Made by a program: the position numbers and the translations under genes
The notes under the pieces: generated by a model
What the model saw: the letters and a program-made list of their open reading frames with translations, nothing else
Told to the model about the DNA's origin: nothing
Database searches by the model: none
NCBI RefSeq assembly: GCF_034314165.1
Contig: NZ_JAVIWK010000001.1
Coordinates: 1,875,001-1,939,000, forward strand
DNA: 64,000 nucleotides
Source of the DNA: Pseudomonas sp. Bout1
Lineage (GTDB): Bacteria > Pseudomonadota > Gammaproteobacteria > Pseudomonadales > Pseudomonadaceae
Direction of reading: 5' to 3'
Part shown: in pieces, positions 23,069 to 32,417 of the stretch
How the letters are laid out: each line of letters begins with the position of its first letter
How positions within the stretch are numbered: position 1 is the stretch's first letter

Positions 23069-25333
23069 ATGTCGGACCGTTTTGAACTCTTCCTCACTTG
23101 CCCCAAGGGCCTCGAAGGCCTGCTGATCGAGGAAGCCGTCGGGCTTGGCCTTGAGGAAGCCCGGGAGCACACCTCGGCCGTGCGCGGCATGGCCGACATG
23201 GAAACCGCCTACCGCCTGTGCCTGTGGTCGCGCTTGGCCAACCGCGTGTTGCTGGTGCTCAAGCGCTTCCCGATGAAGGATGCCGAAGACCTCTACCACG
23301 GCGTGCTCGACATCGAGTGGGAAGACCACATGCTCGCCGACGGCACCCTGGCCGTTGAATTCAGCGGCCATGGCTCGGGCATCGACAACACTCACTTCGG
23401 CGCGCTGAAGGTCAAGGATGCGATTGTCGACAAGCTGCGCACCCCGACCGGCGAACGTCCGTCCATCGACAAGATCAACCCGGACCTGCGCATTCACCTG
23501 CGCCTGGACCGTGGCGAAGCGATTCTCTCCCTCGACCTGTCCGGCCACAGCCTGCACCAGCGCGGCTACCGCCTGCAGCAGGGCGCTGCACCGTTGAAAG
23601 AGAACCTGGCGGCAGCGATCCTGATCCGTTCCGGCTGGCCGCGCATCGCTGCCGAAGGCGGCGCGCTGACCGACCCGATGTGCGGCGTGGGTACCTTCCT
23701 GGTGGAAGGCGCGATGATCGCCGCCGACATGGCCCCTAACCTCAACCGTGAGCTGTGGGGTTTCACCGCCTGGCTTGGCCACGTTCCGGCGATGTGGAAA
23801 AAGCTGCACACAGAGGCCAGCGAGCGTGCCGCCATCGGCATGGCCAAGCCACCGCTGTGGGTCCGTGGTTACGAAGCTGACCCACGCCTGATCCAGCCTG
23901 CCCGCAACAACATCGAACGCGCGGGCCTGAGCCACTGGATCAAGATTTACCAGGGCGAAGTCGGCACCTTCGAACCGCGTCCGGACCAGAACCAAAAGGG
24001 CCTGGTGATCTGCAACCCGCCGTACGGCGAGCGTCTGGGTGATGAAGCCAGCCTGTTGTACCTCTACCAGAACCTCGGCGAGCGTCTGCGCCAGGCGTGC
24101 CTGGGCTGGGAAGCGGCGGTGTTCACCGGTGCCCCGGACCTGGGCAAGCGCATGGGGATCCGCAGCCACAAACAGTATTCGTTCTGGAACGGCGCCTTGC
24201 CGTGCAAACTGCTGCTGATCAAGGTCAACCCGGACCAGTTCGTCACCGGCGAGCGTCGCACCCCGGAGCAACGCCAGGCCGAACGCGAGCAGGCGGCCTA
24301 CGACCAGGCGCCGACCGAGCCGCAAGAGCGCCAGTACAACAAGAACGGTAACCCGATCAAACCCGCCCCTGCCCCGGTGGTCGAGCAGGCGCGCTTGAGC
24401 GAAGGCGGGCAGATGTTTGCCAACCGCCTGCAAAAAAACCTGAAGCTGCTGGGCAAGTGGGCCAAGCGCGAAGGCGTTGATTGCTACCGTGTGTACGATG
24501 CCGACATGCCCGAATACTCCATGGCCATCGACCTGTACCACGACTGGGTTCACGTCCAGGAATACGTGGCGCCCAAGTCCATCGACCCGGAAAAAGCCTC
24601 GGCACGCATGTTCGATGCGCTGGCGGCCATTCCCCAGGCACTGGGCATCGACAAGAACCGCGTAGTGGTCAAGCGTCGCGAGCGCCAGAGCGGCACCAAG
24701 CAGTACGAGCGCCAGAGCGCCCAGGGCAAGTTCACCGAAGTCAGCGAAGGTGGCGTCAAGTTGTTGGTCAACCTGACCGATTATCTGGACACGGGCCTGT
24801 TCCTCGACCACCGGCCGATTCGCATGCGTATCCAGAAGGAGGCGGCCGGCAAGCGCTTCCTCAACCTGTATTGCTACACCGCCACCGCCAGTGTGCACGC
24901 CGCCAAGGGTGGCGCGCGCAGCACCACCAGCGTCGACCTGTCGAAAACCTACCTGGACTGGGCGCGTCGCAACTTCTCGCTCAACGGTTTCTCCGACAAG
25001 AACCGCCTGGAGCAGGGCGACGTGATGGCGTGGCTGGAGGCCAGCCGCGATGAGTTCGACATGATCTTCATCGACCCGCCGACCTTCTCCAATTCCAAGC
25101 GCATGGAAGGCATCTTCGACGTGCAGCGTGACCACGTGCAGTTGCTGGACCTGGCCATGGCGCGCCTGGCACCGGGCGGCGTGTTGTACTTCTCGAACAA
25201 CTTCCGCAAGTTCCAGCTGGAAGACAACCTCGTCGAGCGGTACGCCGTCGAGGAGATCAGTGATAAAACCATCGACCCGGATTTTGCGCGCAACGCCAAG
25301 ATCCACCGAGCGTGGAAAATCACCGCTCGCTGA
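23069..25333 (+). CDS. rlmL: bifunctional 23S rRNA methyltransferase RlmKL
   Basis: A 754-residue double methyltransferase modifying helix 74 of 23S rRNA: the N-terminal RlmL half makes m2G2445, the C-terminal RlmK half m7G2069 (E. coli numbering). A THUMP domain covers about residues 50-155. The first Rossmann methylase has DPMCGVGTFLVEGAMIA and the catalytic NPPYGERLG (N-P-P-Y). The second half, after a charged linker near 395-425, has LNLYCYTATASVHAAKGGA and DMIFIDPPTFSNSKRM. ATG 23069 (MSDRFELFLTCPKGLE) matches homologues. It is followed by its own terminator and lies in the conserved pyrD-rmf-rlmL order. Confidence 0.96.
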   Translation: MSDRFELFLTCPKGLEGLLIEEAVGLGLEEAREHTSAVRGMADMETAYRLCLWSRLANRVLLVLKRFPMKDAEDLYHGVLDIEWEDHMLADGTLAVEFSGHGSGIDNTHFGALKVKDAIVDKLRTPTGERPSIDKINPDLRIHLRLDRGEAILSLDLSGHSLHQRGYRLQQGAAPLKENLAAAILIRSGWPRIAAEGGALTDPMCGVGTFLVEGAMIAADMAPNLNRELWGFTAWLGHVPAMWKKLHTEASERAAIGMAKPPLWVRGYEADPRLIQPARNNIERAGLSHWIKIYQGEVGTFEPRPDQNQKGLVICNPPYGERLGDEASLLYLYQNLGERLRQACLGWEAAVFTGAPDLGKRMGIRSHKQYSFWNGALPCKLLLIKVNPDQFVTGERRTPEQRQAEREQAAYDQAPTEPQERQYNKNGNPIKPAPAPVVEQARLSEGGQMFANRLQKNLKLLGKWAKREGVDCYRVYDADMPEYSMAIDLYHDWVHVQEYVAPKSIDPEKASARMFDALAAIPQALGIDKNRVVVKRRERQSGTKQYERQSAQGKFTEVSEGGVKLLVNLTDYLDTGLFLDHRPIRMRIQKEAAGKRFLNLYCYTATASVHAAKGGARSTTSVDLSKTYLDWARRNFSLNGFSDKNRLEQGDVMAWLEASRDEFDMIFIDPPTFSNSKRMEGIFDVQRDHVQLLDLAMARLAPGGVLYFSNNFRKFQLEDNLVERYAVEEISDKTIDPDFARNAKIHRAWKITAR

Positions 25334-25346
25334 TCGCACACCGCTA

Positions 25347-25386
25347 AAGCCGCAAGCCCGGATTATTCTGGCCTTGCGGCTTTTTT
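25347..25386 (+). terminator. rlmL terminator
   Basis: AAGCCGCAAG (25347-25356) pairs with CTTGCGGCTT (25373-25382) and runs into six T. Confidence 0.88.
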
Positions 25387-25472
25387 GCGCTGGTCAAACG
25401 CGAGCCCTGTGGCTATAACTTAACGCCTGGCCAAAGTGACGCACCCGCACGCTGGCGTTCCGAGGCTTGTCT

Positions 25473-27872
25473 ATGCCGCTGCATGCCGTGCGCCCGAAAA
25501 TCCTAGGCTTTATCAGCGAGCAGGTGTCGGCGTGGCTGGTGGCAGTGGTGGTGTTTCTGACAGGGGTCGCGTTGACGATCATCGTCGCCTGGGGCGCCTC
25601 CGGTCTCTATCAGCAGCAGATGCGCCAACGCTTTCAGTTGCTGGTCAACGAGCGTTACAGCCGCCTCCAGGAACGCTTCGAGGACCAGGAGCAACGCCTG
25701 GGCAGCCTGCGACGGTTCTTCGTCAATTCCACTACAGTCTCGCGCAAAGAGTTCGACGGTTTCGCACAGCCCTTGCTGTTGCGCGCGCGCGCCTATGCCT
25801 GGGCGCCGCGGGTTTCCCGTGACCAGCGCAGCGCGTTTGAGCAGGAGATGACGGCCGAGCGCGGTGCGAGCTTTTCCATTCGCGAATTGAACGCGGCAGG
25901 CGAGTTGGCCCCGGCCAACGCACGCGATGAGTATGTGCCGGTGCTATACAGCCAAACCCAGAGCCTGCTCGGCTCGCCGCTGGGTTTTGACCTGCTGGCC
26001 CAGCCATTGCGGCGCTCGACGGTTGAGCGCGCGCAACAGTCAGGGAAAATGGCCGTGTCCCAGCCCATGCACCTGGTGGGTGTGGAGCCGGCCTACGCCA
26101 TGGGCGTGCTGTTGGTGGCGCCGGTCAGCCGGGCGCCGACCACACAAGTGCCCACCAGTGAGCCTTATGGCTACGTGATGGCGGTGATCAGCATGCGCCA
26201 ACTGGTGGCCGACGGCTTGCCCAAGGCCGACCGGGACAACCTGGTGATGCAGATTGTCGACACCTCCGACACCGAAGAACGCGTGCTCTACGAATCCAGC
26301 AACGCCGTGGCAGACAGCGACCTGATGGCCGCGCGCCGGCTGACGCTTGGCGACCACATCTACGCCTTGAGCCTGCGGCCCAGCCAGGTGTTCCAGCAGG
26401 GCAGCCACTCTTCGCTGCTCAGTATCCTGGTCATGGGCAGCCTACTTAGCCTGCTGCTCAGTGCGTTGCTCTATGTGCTGGTCAGCCAGCGCCAGCGCGC
26501 ATTGAAGCTGGTGGAGCAGCGCACCGCCCAGTTGCGTCAGCGTGAGCAGGAACTGCGGGGCACCCACGGCCAACTGCGCAGCGTGCTCAATGCGGCGACC
26601 CAAGTAGCGATCATCGCCACGGACCTTCGTGGTGTCATCACCACGTTCAACGCGGGCGCCGAGCAGATGCTGGGCTTTGAGGCGAATGAAGTCCTGGGCC
26701 ACCTGACCCTCGAAAGCCTGCACTTGGCACCCGAGCTCGAAGCCCGCGCTGTGCAGTTGAGCGCGGCCCTGGGCAAGCGCATCCCGCCAGGCCAGGCGAT
26801 GCTGGTGGACAGCGCCGATACGGTGCACGAGGCCCGTGAGTGGACGCTGGTGCGCAAGGACGGCAGCCAACTGACGGTGAACATGCTCGCCACGGTATTG
26901 CTGGATGAGCATGGCTTGTGGGTCGGGCACCTGGCGATCTGCCTGGACGTCACCGAGCAGAAGCGCGCCTATGAGGCGCTGGCCGCCCGGGATCGCCTGC
27001 TGAAGAAACTCAGCGCCCATGTGCCCGGCGGTATTTTCCAGTTCATCCTGGAGTCGAACGATGCCTCGCGTTTCCTGTATGCCAGCGATGGCATCCGCGA
27101 TATCTACGAAATCGAGCCGGCGTTGTTGCAGCAGGATGCGCGAAAGGTCTTCGAGCGGATTCACCCGCTGGATGTCGAGCGGGTGCGTGAGTCCATTCGG
27201 CTGTCTACCCTGCAGTTGAGCCATTGGCGCGAAGAATACCGGGTGCAATTGCCCCGTCGCGGGCTGCGCTGGGTTCGCGGCGAGGCGACGCCGGAGGAGC
27301 TGCCCGGCGGCGGTACGATATGGCATGGCTATGTGTCGGATATATCCGACCTTAAGCGGGTAGAGGAAGAACTGCGGGCGTTGTCGATTACCGACTCGCT
27401 GACGGGTATCCATAACCGCCGCTACTTCCAGGACCGCCTGAAGGCCGAGATAATCCGAGTCAAGCGTGCCTCGGGAGCGTTATCGGTGATCATGCTCGAC
27501 ATCGACCACTTCAAGCGCATCAACGACCAGCACGGCCATGCGGTGGGCGATGAAGTGCTCAAGGAGTTGTGCCGGCGCATCAGCCAGCGGTTGCGCCGCA
27601 CGGATGTGTTCTGTCGCCTGGGAGGCGAAGAGTTCGTGGTGCTGTGCCCCAACACCGATGGCCTCCAGGCCTACAGCGTTGCCCTGGAGTTGTGGCAAGC
27701 GTTGCGCAGTGCACCGATGGAGGGTGTCGGGAGCGTGACAGCGAGCTTCGGGGTGGCCAGTTGGCGCGTCGAGGAGGGCGTTGACGGCTTGCTGTTGCGG
27801 GCGGATTCGGGGGTGTATGCGGCGAAGCAGGCGGGCCGGGATCGGGTCGAGGCAGAGCGCACGCTTGCCTGA
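25473..27872 (+). CDS. membrane diguanylate cyclase with CHASE, PAS and GGDEF domains
   Basis: A 799-residue inner-membrane enzyme predicted to make cyclic di-GMP. A membrane helix (SAWLVAVVVFLTGVALTIIVAWG, ~19-41) leads to a periplasmic CHASE sensor (~65-290, with GFAQPLLLRARAYAWAPRV), then a second helix (SLLSILVMGSLLSLLLSALLYVLV, ~312-335). A coiled stretch follows, two PAS domains (~365-490 and ~500-625) and a GGDEF domain (~635-795). The active loop reads GGEEF and is preceded five residues earlier by RRTD, an intact RxxD product-inhibition site. There is no EAL domain. The CHASE ligand cannot be told. ATG 25473 was preferred to a TTG six bases upstream. It interrupts the otherwise conserved rlmL-dacB order. 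Confidence 0.92.
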   Translation: MPLHAVRPKILGFISEQVSAWLVAVVVFLTGVALTIIVAWGASGLYQQQMRQRFQLLVNERYSRLQERFEDQEQRLGSLRRFFVNSTTVSRKEFDGFAQPLLLRARAYAWAPRVSRDQRSAFEQEMTAERGASFSIRELNAAGELAPANARDEYVPVLYSQTQSLLGSPLGFDLLAQPLRRSTVERAQQSGKMAVSQPMHLVGVEPAYAMGVLLVAPVSRAPTTQVPTSEPYGYVMAVISMRQLVADGLPKADRDNLVMQIVDTSDTEERVLYESSNAVADSDLMAARRLTLGDHIYALSLRPSQVFQQGSHSSLLSILVMGSLLSLLLSALLYVLVSQRQRALKLVEQRTAQLRQREQELRGTHGQLRSVLNAATQVAIIATDLRGVITTFNAGAEQMLGFEANEVLGHLTLESLHLAPELEARAVQLSAALGKRIPPGQAMLVDSADTVHEAREWTLVRKDGSQLTVNMLATVLLDEHGLWVGHLAICLDVTEQKRAYEALAARDRLLKKLSAHVPGGIFQFILESNDASRFLYASDGIRDIYEIEPALLQQDARKVFERIHPLDVERVRESIRLSTLQLSHWREEYRVQLPRRGLRWVRGEATPEELPGGGTIWHGYVSDISDLKRVEEELRALSITDSLTGIHNRRYFQDRLKAEIIRVKRASGALSVIMLDIDHFKRINDQHGHAVGDEVLKELCRRISQRLRRTDVFCRLGGEEFVVLCPNTDGLQAYSVALELWQALRSAPMEGVGSVTASFGVASWRVEEGVDGLLLRADSGVYAAKQAGRDRVEAERTLA

Positions 27873-27902
27873 AGTGCACGACCATTCAGGCTATTAGAGA
27901 TC

Positions 27903-27993
27903 AATGTGGGAGCTGGCTTGCGTGCGATAGCACCACCTCGGTATTCCTGATCGACCGAGGCGTCTGCATCGCAGGCAAGCCAGCTCCCACATT
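27903..27993. repeat. REP pair (REPIN)
   Basis: AATGTGGGAGCTGGCTTGCG is mirrored by a right arm ending GCAAGCCAGCTCCCACATT; the interior ACCTCGGT/ACCGAGG also pairs. It sits between the convergent cyclase and dacB genes. Close copies are at 32306-32396 and 60145-60234. Confidence 0.88.
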
Positions 27994-28008
27994 TGATATT
28001 TGCTGCTG

Positions 28009-29469
28009 TTAGAGGATCGGGGCCGCAGCCGCCAGCTTCGGCTGGCGATACAGGTCCAGCAGCACTTGGTCGAGCACTGAAGACGCGCCCCACGGTTTTG
28101 TATCGTTGAGAATCGCCACCACCGCCCAGGTGTTGCCGTTGTTATCGCGGCTGAACCCGGCAATCGCGCGCACGGTATTCAGGGTGCCGGTCTTGATGTG
28201 AGCTTCACCGCGCATGGCCGTGGTCTTCAGGCGTTTGCGCATGGTGCCGTCGGTACCGGCAATCGGCAGCGAGCTGATGTACTCCGCCGCGTACGGGCTT
28301 CTCCACGCCGCTTGCAGCATGGTCGCCATCTCGCGGGCGCTGACCCGTTCGGCACGGGACAGGCCGGAGCCGTTCTCCATCACCAGGTGCGGCGCCGTGA
28401 TGCCCTTTTTCGCCAGCCACTGGCGCACCACACGCTGGGCGGCCTTCGCATCGTCGCCATCGGCGTCGGTGCGGTATTGCGCGCCCAGGCTCAGGAACAA
28501 CTGCTGGGCCATGGTGTTGTTACTGTATTTGTTGATGTCGCGGATGATTTCCGCCAGGTCCGGCGAGAACGCCCGGGCCAATACTTTGGCGTTCTTCGGC
28601 ACTGGCGCCTGGATATCACGGCCCTGGATGCTGCCGCCCAGTTCCTTCCAGATCGCCCGAACGGCGCCGGCGGTGTAGGTGGCGTGGTCCAGCAACGATA
28701 GATAAGTCTGCGAACTGCAGCCATCCGCCAACTGGCCGCTGACGGTCACGGTAACGCTGCCGTCGGCGGCAGTCATCGGGCTGTAGCGCACATCGCCGGT
28801 GCATTGCTTGGCGTTGGAGACCTTGACCTGGTTGTCGATGCGAATGCTTGCAATCGGCGGCTCGACCGACACCAGCACCTTGCCCGAATCATTGCGGGTA
28901 ACGAAGCGCAGCGCCTTGAGATTGACCATCAGGGCATCGGGCTTGACCAGGAACGGTTTGTTTTCGTCGTTGCCATCGTCATTGAATTCCGGCAACTGCG
29001 GTGGGAGGAAGAAGCCGCGGTCCAGCACCAGGTCGCCAGTCACTTGCTGTACGCCATTGGCCCGCAGGTCGCGCATCAGCAGCCAGAGTTTTTCCATGTT
29101 CAGCTTGGGATCGCCGCCGCCCTTGAGGTACAGGTTACCGTTAAGGATGCCGCCGCTCAGGGTGCCGTCGGTGTAGAACTCGGTTTTCCACTGATGGTTG
29201 GGGCCGAGCATTTCCAGGGCCGCGTAGGTGGTAACCAGCTTCATGGTAGAGGCCGGGTTGACCGACACGTCGGCGTTGAACACGGTCGGCGTGCCCGGGC
29301 CGTTGAGGGGGATCATCACCAGGGACAGGGCATTGTTTTGCAGCTTGGCTTTCTGGAGGGCTTCCTGGACCTTGGGCGGCAGAGAGGTATTGATCGGGGC
29401 GGCGGTGACGGAAAAGGCCAGGGGGAGAAGAAAACTGGCGAGTAACAGTGGACGCAAAGATTTGATCAT
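28009..29469 (-). CDS. dacB: D-alanyl-D-alanine carboxypeptidase/endopeptidase (PBP4)
   Basis: A 486-residue periplasmic penicillin-binding protein of the class C low-molecular-mass group (peptidase family S13), trimming and cutting peptidoglycan peptide bridges. Signal peptide residues 1-24 (VTAA). The three active-site motifs are intact: SxxK as S74-T-M-K77 (NPASTMKLVT), SxN as SNN in INKYSNNTMAQQL, and KTG in AHIKTGTLN. The large insertion between SxxK and SxN typical of S13 enzymes is present (PPQLPEFNDD region onward). It lies in the conserved rlmL-dacB-yggL neighbourhood, divergent from yggL. Confidence 0.95.
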   Translation of the reverse strand: MIKSLRPLLLASFLLPLAFSVTAAPINTSLPPKVQEALQKAKLQNNALSLVMIPLNGPGTPTVFNADVSVNPASTMKLVTTYAALEMLGPNHQWKTEFYTDGTLSGGILNGNLYLKGGGDPKLNMEKLWLLMRDLRANGVQQVTGDLVLDRGFFLPPQLPEFNDDGNDENKPFLVKPDALMVNLKALRFVTRNDSGKVLVSVEPPIASIRIDNQVKVSNAKQCTGDVRYSPMTAADGSVTVTVSGQLADGCSSQTYLSLLDHATYTAGAVRAIWKELGGSIQGRDIQAPVPKNAKVLARAFSPDLAEIIRDINKYSNNTMAQQLFLSLGAQYRTDADGDDAKAAQRVVRQWLAKKGITAPHLVMENGSGLSRAERVSAREMATMLQAAWRSPYAAEYISSLPIAGTDGTMRKRLKTTAMRGEAHIKTGTLNTVRAIAGFSRDNNGNTWAVVAILNDTKPWGASSVLDQVLLDLYRQPKLAAAAPIL

Positions 29470-29705
29470 AAGAATTTAAACCCTACTGCTGAGGGGTGAA
29501 AAAGGTGAGGGGTATGTACGAAAAATCCCTCAATGGTCATGAAAGTGTCGGCATTATGCCCCAAGGCTGGCGCACTTGTGCCTGAACGATAGCTGCAATT
29601 GGCGGTTTTTTTCACGGGCACTCTGCCGCCGGTCCCAGAGAATCGGGCAAAGGCCTGCTTAAACTGCTAAAGTGCCGCCCGTTATTACTTAAGAGGATTG
29701 TTCCA

Positions 29706-30050
29706 ATGGCGACTAACCGTTCCCGGCGTCTGCGCAAAAAACTGTGCGTTGATGAATTTCAAGAGCTGGGTTTCGAACTGAACCTGGACTTCAAAGAAGG
29801 TTTGGACGATGAAGCGGTTGACGCTTTCCTCGAAGCATTCCTGACTGAAGCAATGGACGGCAACGGCCTGGACTACGTCGGCGGTGATGACTTCGGTCTG
29901 GTTTGCAAAGCCACCCGTGGTTCGGTCAACGAAGAACAGCGTGCCGCTGTTGAAGCGTGGCTGAAGGCTCGTCCAGAGCTGACCCGCGTTGAAGTCAGCG
30001 CCCTGTTGGACGCTTGGCATCCAGAAAAGCCGATCAACCCGGCAGCCTGA
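29706..30050 (+). CDS. YggL family protein (DUF469)
   Basis: A 114-residue acidic protein of the YggL family. Members associate with the 50S ribosomal subunit in E. coli, and the precise role is unsettled. Visible features are a basic N-terminus (NRSRRLRKKLCVDEFQELGFEL), an acidic middle (GLDDEAVDAFLEAFLTEAMD) and the DYVGGDDFGLVCK segment typical of the family. It has a good ribosome site (AAGAGGA, 10 bases upstream) and ends at a strong bidirectional terminator. A ribosome role is from family knowledge, not visible motifs. Confidence 0.88.
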   Translation: MATNRSRRLRKKLCVDEFQELGFELNLDFKEGLDDEAVDAFLEAFLTEAMDGNGLDYVGGDDFGLVCKATRGSVNEEQRAAVEAWLKARPELTRVEVSALLDAWHPEKPINPAA

Positions 30051-30062
30051 TGTCATGAAAAA

Positions 30063-30085
30063 GCGACCCGCCCGGGTCGCTTTTT
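30063..30085 (+). terminator. bidirectional terminator between yggL and the BenE-family gene
   Basis: GCGACCC and GGGTCGC pair across GCCC, with AAAAA before and TTTTT after, so it can stop both converging transcripts. Confidence 0.9.
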
Positions 30086-30105
30086 CGTTACCGGGTCTTA
30101 AAGAA

Positions 30106-31296
30106 TCAGGCCTTGCGCCAGTTCAGAATCACCAGCGTCAACACCCCCGCAACAATCCCCCAGAACGCCGACCCGATGGAAAACAACGTCAGCCCTGACG
30201 CTGTGACCATAAAAGTGATCAACGCAGCTTCCCGTTCCCTGGGCTCATTCATGGCGATGCTCAGGCCATTGATGATCGAGCCAAACAACGCCAGCGCCGC
30301 AATCGACAGCACCAGCTCCTTGGGCAGCGCCGCGAACAACGCAGCCAATGTCGCGCCGAACACCCCGGCAATCCCGTAGAAAATCCCGCACCAGAGCGCT
30401 GCGGTGTAGCGCTTGTTGCGATCCTCATGGGCATGGGGCCCGGTGCAGATCGCCGCGCTGATGGCGGCCAGGTTGATGCCATGGGAGCCAAACGGCGCCA
30501 GCACCAACGAGGCAAGGCCCGTGGTGGTGATCAAGGGCGAGGCCGGCACGTTATAACCGTCGGCCCGCAGCACCGCGATCCCCGGCATGTTTTGCGAGGT
30601 CATGGCCACCACGAACAGCGGGATGCCGATGCTGATGGTCGCGGCCAGGGAGAAGTGCGGAGTGGTCCACACCGGCGTCGCCACCTCCAGGTGGAAGCCG
30701 CTGAAATCCAGCAGCCCCATCAACCCGGACAGCGCGGTGCCGATCAGCAAGGCTGCGAGCACCGCGTAGCGCGGCGACAGGCGCTTGATGATCAGGTAAG
30801 TGAAAAACATCCCCAGCACCAGCCCGGTACGGTGCTGCGCGGCGACGAAAATCTCGCTGCCGATCTTGAACAGAATCCCCGCCAGCAAGGCGGCCGCCAG
30901 TGACGCCGGGATGCGCTTGACGAGTTTTTCGAAGCTGCCGGTCAGCCCGCAGATCGTCACCAGCACCGCGCAGGTGATGTAGGCGCCGATGGCTTCGCCG
31001 TAGCTCACGCCGCCCAGGCTGGTGATCAACAATGCCGCGCCCGGGGTAGACCAGGCGATGGTGATCGGCGTGCGATAGCGCAGGGACAGGCCAATGCTGC
31101 ACACCGCCATGCCGATGGAGATCGCCCAGATCCACGAAGAAATCTGCGCCGTGGTCAGGCCGGCGGCCTGGCCTGCCTGAAACATCAGCACCAGCGAACT
31201 GGTGTAGCCGGTCATCATGGCAATGAAACCGGCGACAACGGCCGAAGGCGAAGTGTCGGCCAGTGGGCGTAATCGCGCTTGGGGGACGTCGGACAT
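30106..31296 (-). CDS. BenE-family benzoate/H+ symporter-like transporter
   Basis: A 396-residue inner-membrane protein with about 12 hydrophobic helices, of the BenE (benzoate:proton symporter) family. Typical segments: PSAVVAGFIAMMTGYTSSLVL at the start, ITIAWSTPGAALL near helix 3, VVAMTSQNMPGIAVLRADGY and GSHGINLAAISAAICTGPHAHED. These fit BenE, and the fold is shared with purine (NCS2) permeases. There is no benzoate gene nearby; instead the guanine/xanthine degradation genes follow on the far side of a GntR regulator. A purine or related aromatic acid substrate is therefore possible. It is transcribed away from that regulator across a 233-base shared region. Confidence 0.85.
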   Translation of the reverse strand: MSDVPQARLRPLADTSPSAVVAGFIAMMTGYTSSLVLMFQAGQAAGLTTAQISSWIWAISIGMAVCSIGLSLRYRTPITIAWSTPGAALLITSLGGVSYGEAIGAYITCAVLVTICGLTGSFEKLVKRIPASLAAALLAGILFKIGSEIFVAAQHRTGLVLGMFFTYLIIKRLSPRYAVLAALLIGTALSGLMGLLDFSGFHLEVATPVWTTPHFSLAATISIGIPLFVVAMTSQNMPGIAVLRADGYNVPASPLITTTGLASLVLAPFGSHGINLAAISAAICTGPHAHEDRNKRYTAALWCGIFYGIAGVFGATLAALFAALPKELVLSIAALALFGSIINGLSIAMNEPREREAALITFMVTASGLTLFSIGSAFWGIVAGVLTLVILNWRKA

Positions 31297-31426
31297 GGGG
31301 CGGTGTTCCTTATGCCTGGGGCTTTTTGTAGGAGCGAATGCAGAATCAAGCCTAAACTCAAACGTAACGATTCATTGCAATACAGCCGGCGCCGCAAACA
31401 GCCGTACAGTGTGTTGGCGCGACGGG

Positions 31427-31436
31427 TTGTGTACAA
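31427..31436. promoter_or_regulatory. possible GntR-type operator
   Basis: TTGTGTACAA has mirrored arms TTGT/ACAA, a common layout for FadR-type GntR operators. It lies in the region between the BenE-family gene and the GntR regulator, 94 bases before the latter. Confidence 0.35.
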
Positions 31437-31529
31437 TGTGCGCTGGTTTTACGCGATACTTGCCAGCGACCCTCTGTGCCGTATTACAGTCAACGTCAAT
31501 TCGCCGCCGTTCTCCCGACCCGAGTGCCC

Positions 31530-32294
31530 ATGAACGAACAGTTGCAGCCCCTCAAGAAACAACCGCGAGCCGGTAAGGCCGGTCGCAGTGGAACCCAGGA
31601 CGATATCGTCTACGCGCATATCTTCGAGGCGATCCTCGAACAACGCTTGGCGCCCGGTACCAAATTGAGTGAAGAAGCGCTGGGCGAAATCTTCGGTGTG
31701 AGCCGCACCATCATTCGCCGCGCGCTGTCGCGCCTGGCCCATGAAGGCGTGGTATTGCTGCGGCCCAATCGCGGCGCGGTAGTGGCCAGCCCGAGTGTCG
31801 AGGAAGCCCGTCAGGTGTTCCTGGCCCGGCGCCTGGTGGAACGTGCGATCACTGAATTGGCGGTGCAGCATGCCACGGCCGAGCAACTGGCCGAGCTGCG
31901 GCAGATGGTCAATGATGAGCGCGACAGCTTTTCCCGGGGTGATCGCGGCGCGGGTATCCGGCTTTCCGGCGAGTTTCACCTGAAGCTGGCCGAGGCGGCG
32001 AAGAACGCCCCGTTGATCAGCTTCCAGCGCAGCCTGGTGTCCCAGACCTCGTTGATCATCGCCCAGTACGAAAGCGGCAACCGCTCGCACTGTTCCTACG
32101 ATGAGCACACCCAGTTGATCGACGCGATCGAAGCGCGGGATGCGGATTTGGCGGTGAACCTGATGATGCACCACATGGATCACATCGACAGCAAGCTCAA
32201 CCTCGACGAGGAGAGCGCGTCGGATGACCTGCACGCGGTGTTCTCGCACTTGTTGCAGACCAAAAAGCCGGGTCGCTCGTCTGTAAAATTGTAA
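31530..32294 (+). CDS. GntR-family regulator with FCD ligand domain
   Basis: A 254-residue repressor-type protein. The winged helix (residues ~27-90) has YAHIFEAILEQRLAPGTKLSEEALGEIFGVSRTIIRRALSRLAHEGVV. The FCD ligand domain (~95-230) shows the metal/ligand histidines and acids in EFHLKLAEAAKN, HTQLIDAIEARD and MMHHMDHI. It is divergent from the BenE-family transporter and convergent with guaD, so control of either or both is plausible. A comparable GntR gene sits beside the guanine deaminase/xanthine dehydrogenase locus in P. aeruginosa. ATG 31530 was chosen over an upstream in-frame start because MNEQLQPLKKQPR leads directly into the helix-turn-helix domain. Confidence 0.88.
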   Translation: MNEQLQPLKKQPRAGKAGRSGTQDDIVYAHIFEAILEQRLAPGTKLSEEALGEIFGVSRTIIRRALSRLAHEGVVLLRPNRGAVVASPSVEEARQVFLARRLVERAITELAVQHATAEQLAELRQMVNDERDSFSRGDRGAGIRLSGEFHLKLAEAAKNAPLISFQRSLVSQTSLIIAQYESGNRSHCSYDEHTQLIDAIEARDADLAVNLMMHHMDHIDSKLNLDEESASDDLHAVFSHLLQTKKPGRSSVKL

Positions 32295-32305
32295 ACCCGA
32301 TCAAA

Positions 32306-32396
32306 AATGTGGGAGCTGGCTTGCCTGCGATAGCATCACCTCGGTATCACTGATACACCGAGGTGTCTGCATCGCAGGCAAGCCAGCTCCCACATT
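32306..32396. repeat. REP pair (REPIN)
   Basis: AATGTGGGAGCTGGCTTGCC is mirrored by GGCAAGCCAGCTCCCACATT; the inner arms ACCTCGGT and ACCGAGGT pair as well. It lies between two convergent genes. Confidence 0.9.
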
Positions 32397-32417
32397 TGGT
32401 TTGTGGTGTTTGCTCAA

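Noticed and set aside
23063..25339. Long open frame antisense to rlmL (758 codons)
   Set aside because: The sense strand encodes a complete RlmKL with all motifs; GC-rich codon bias routinely opens the antisense frame. It shows no protein family.
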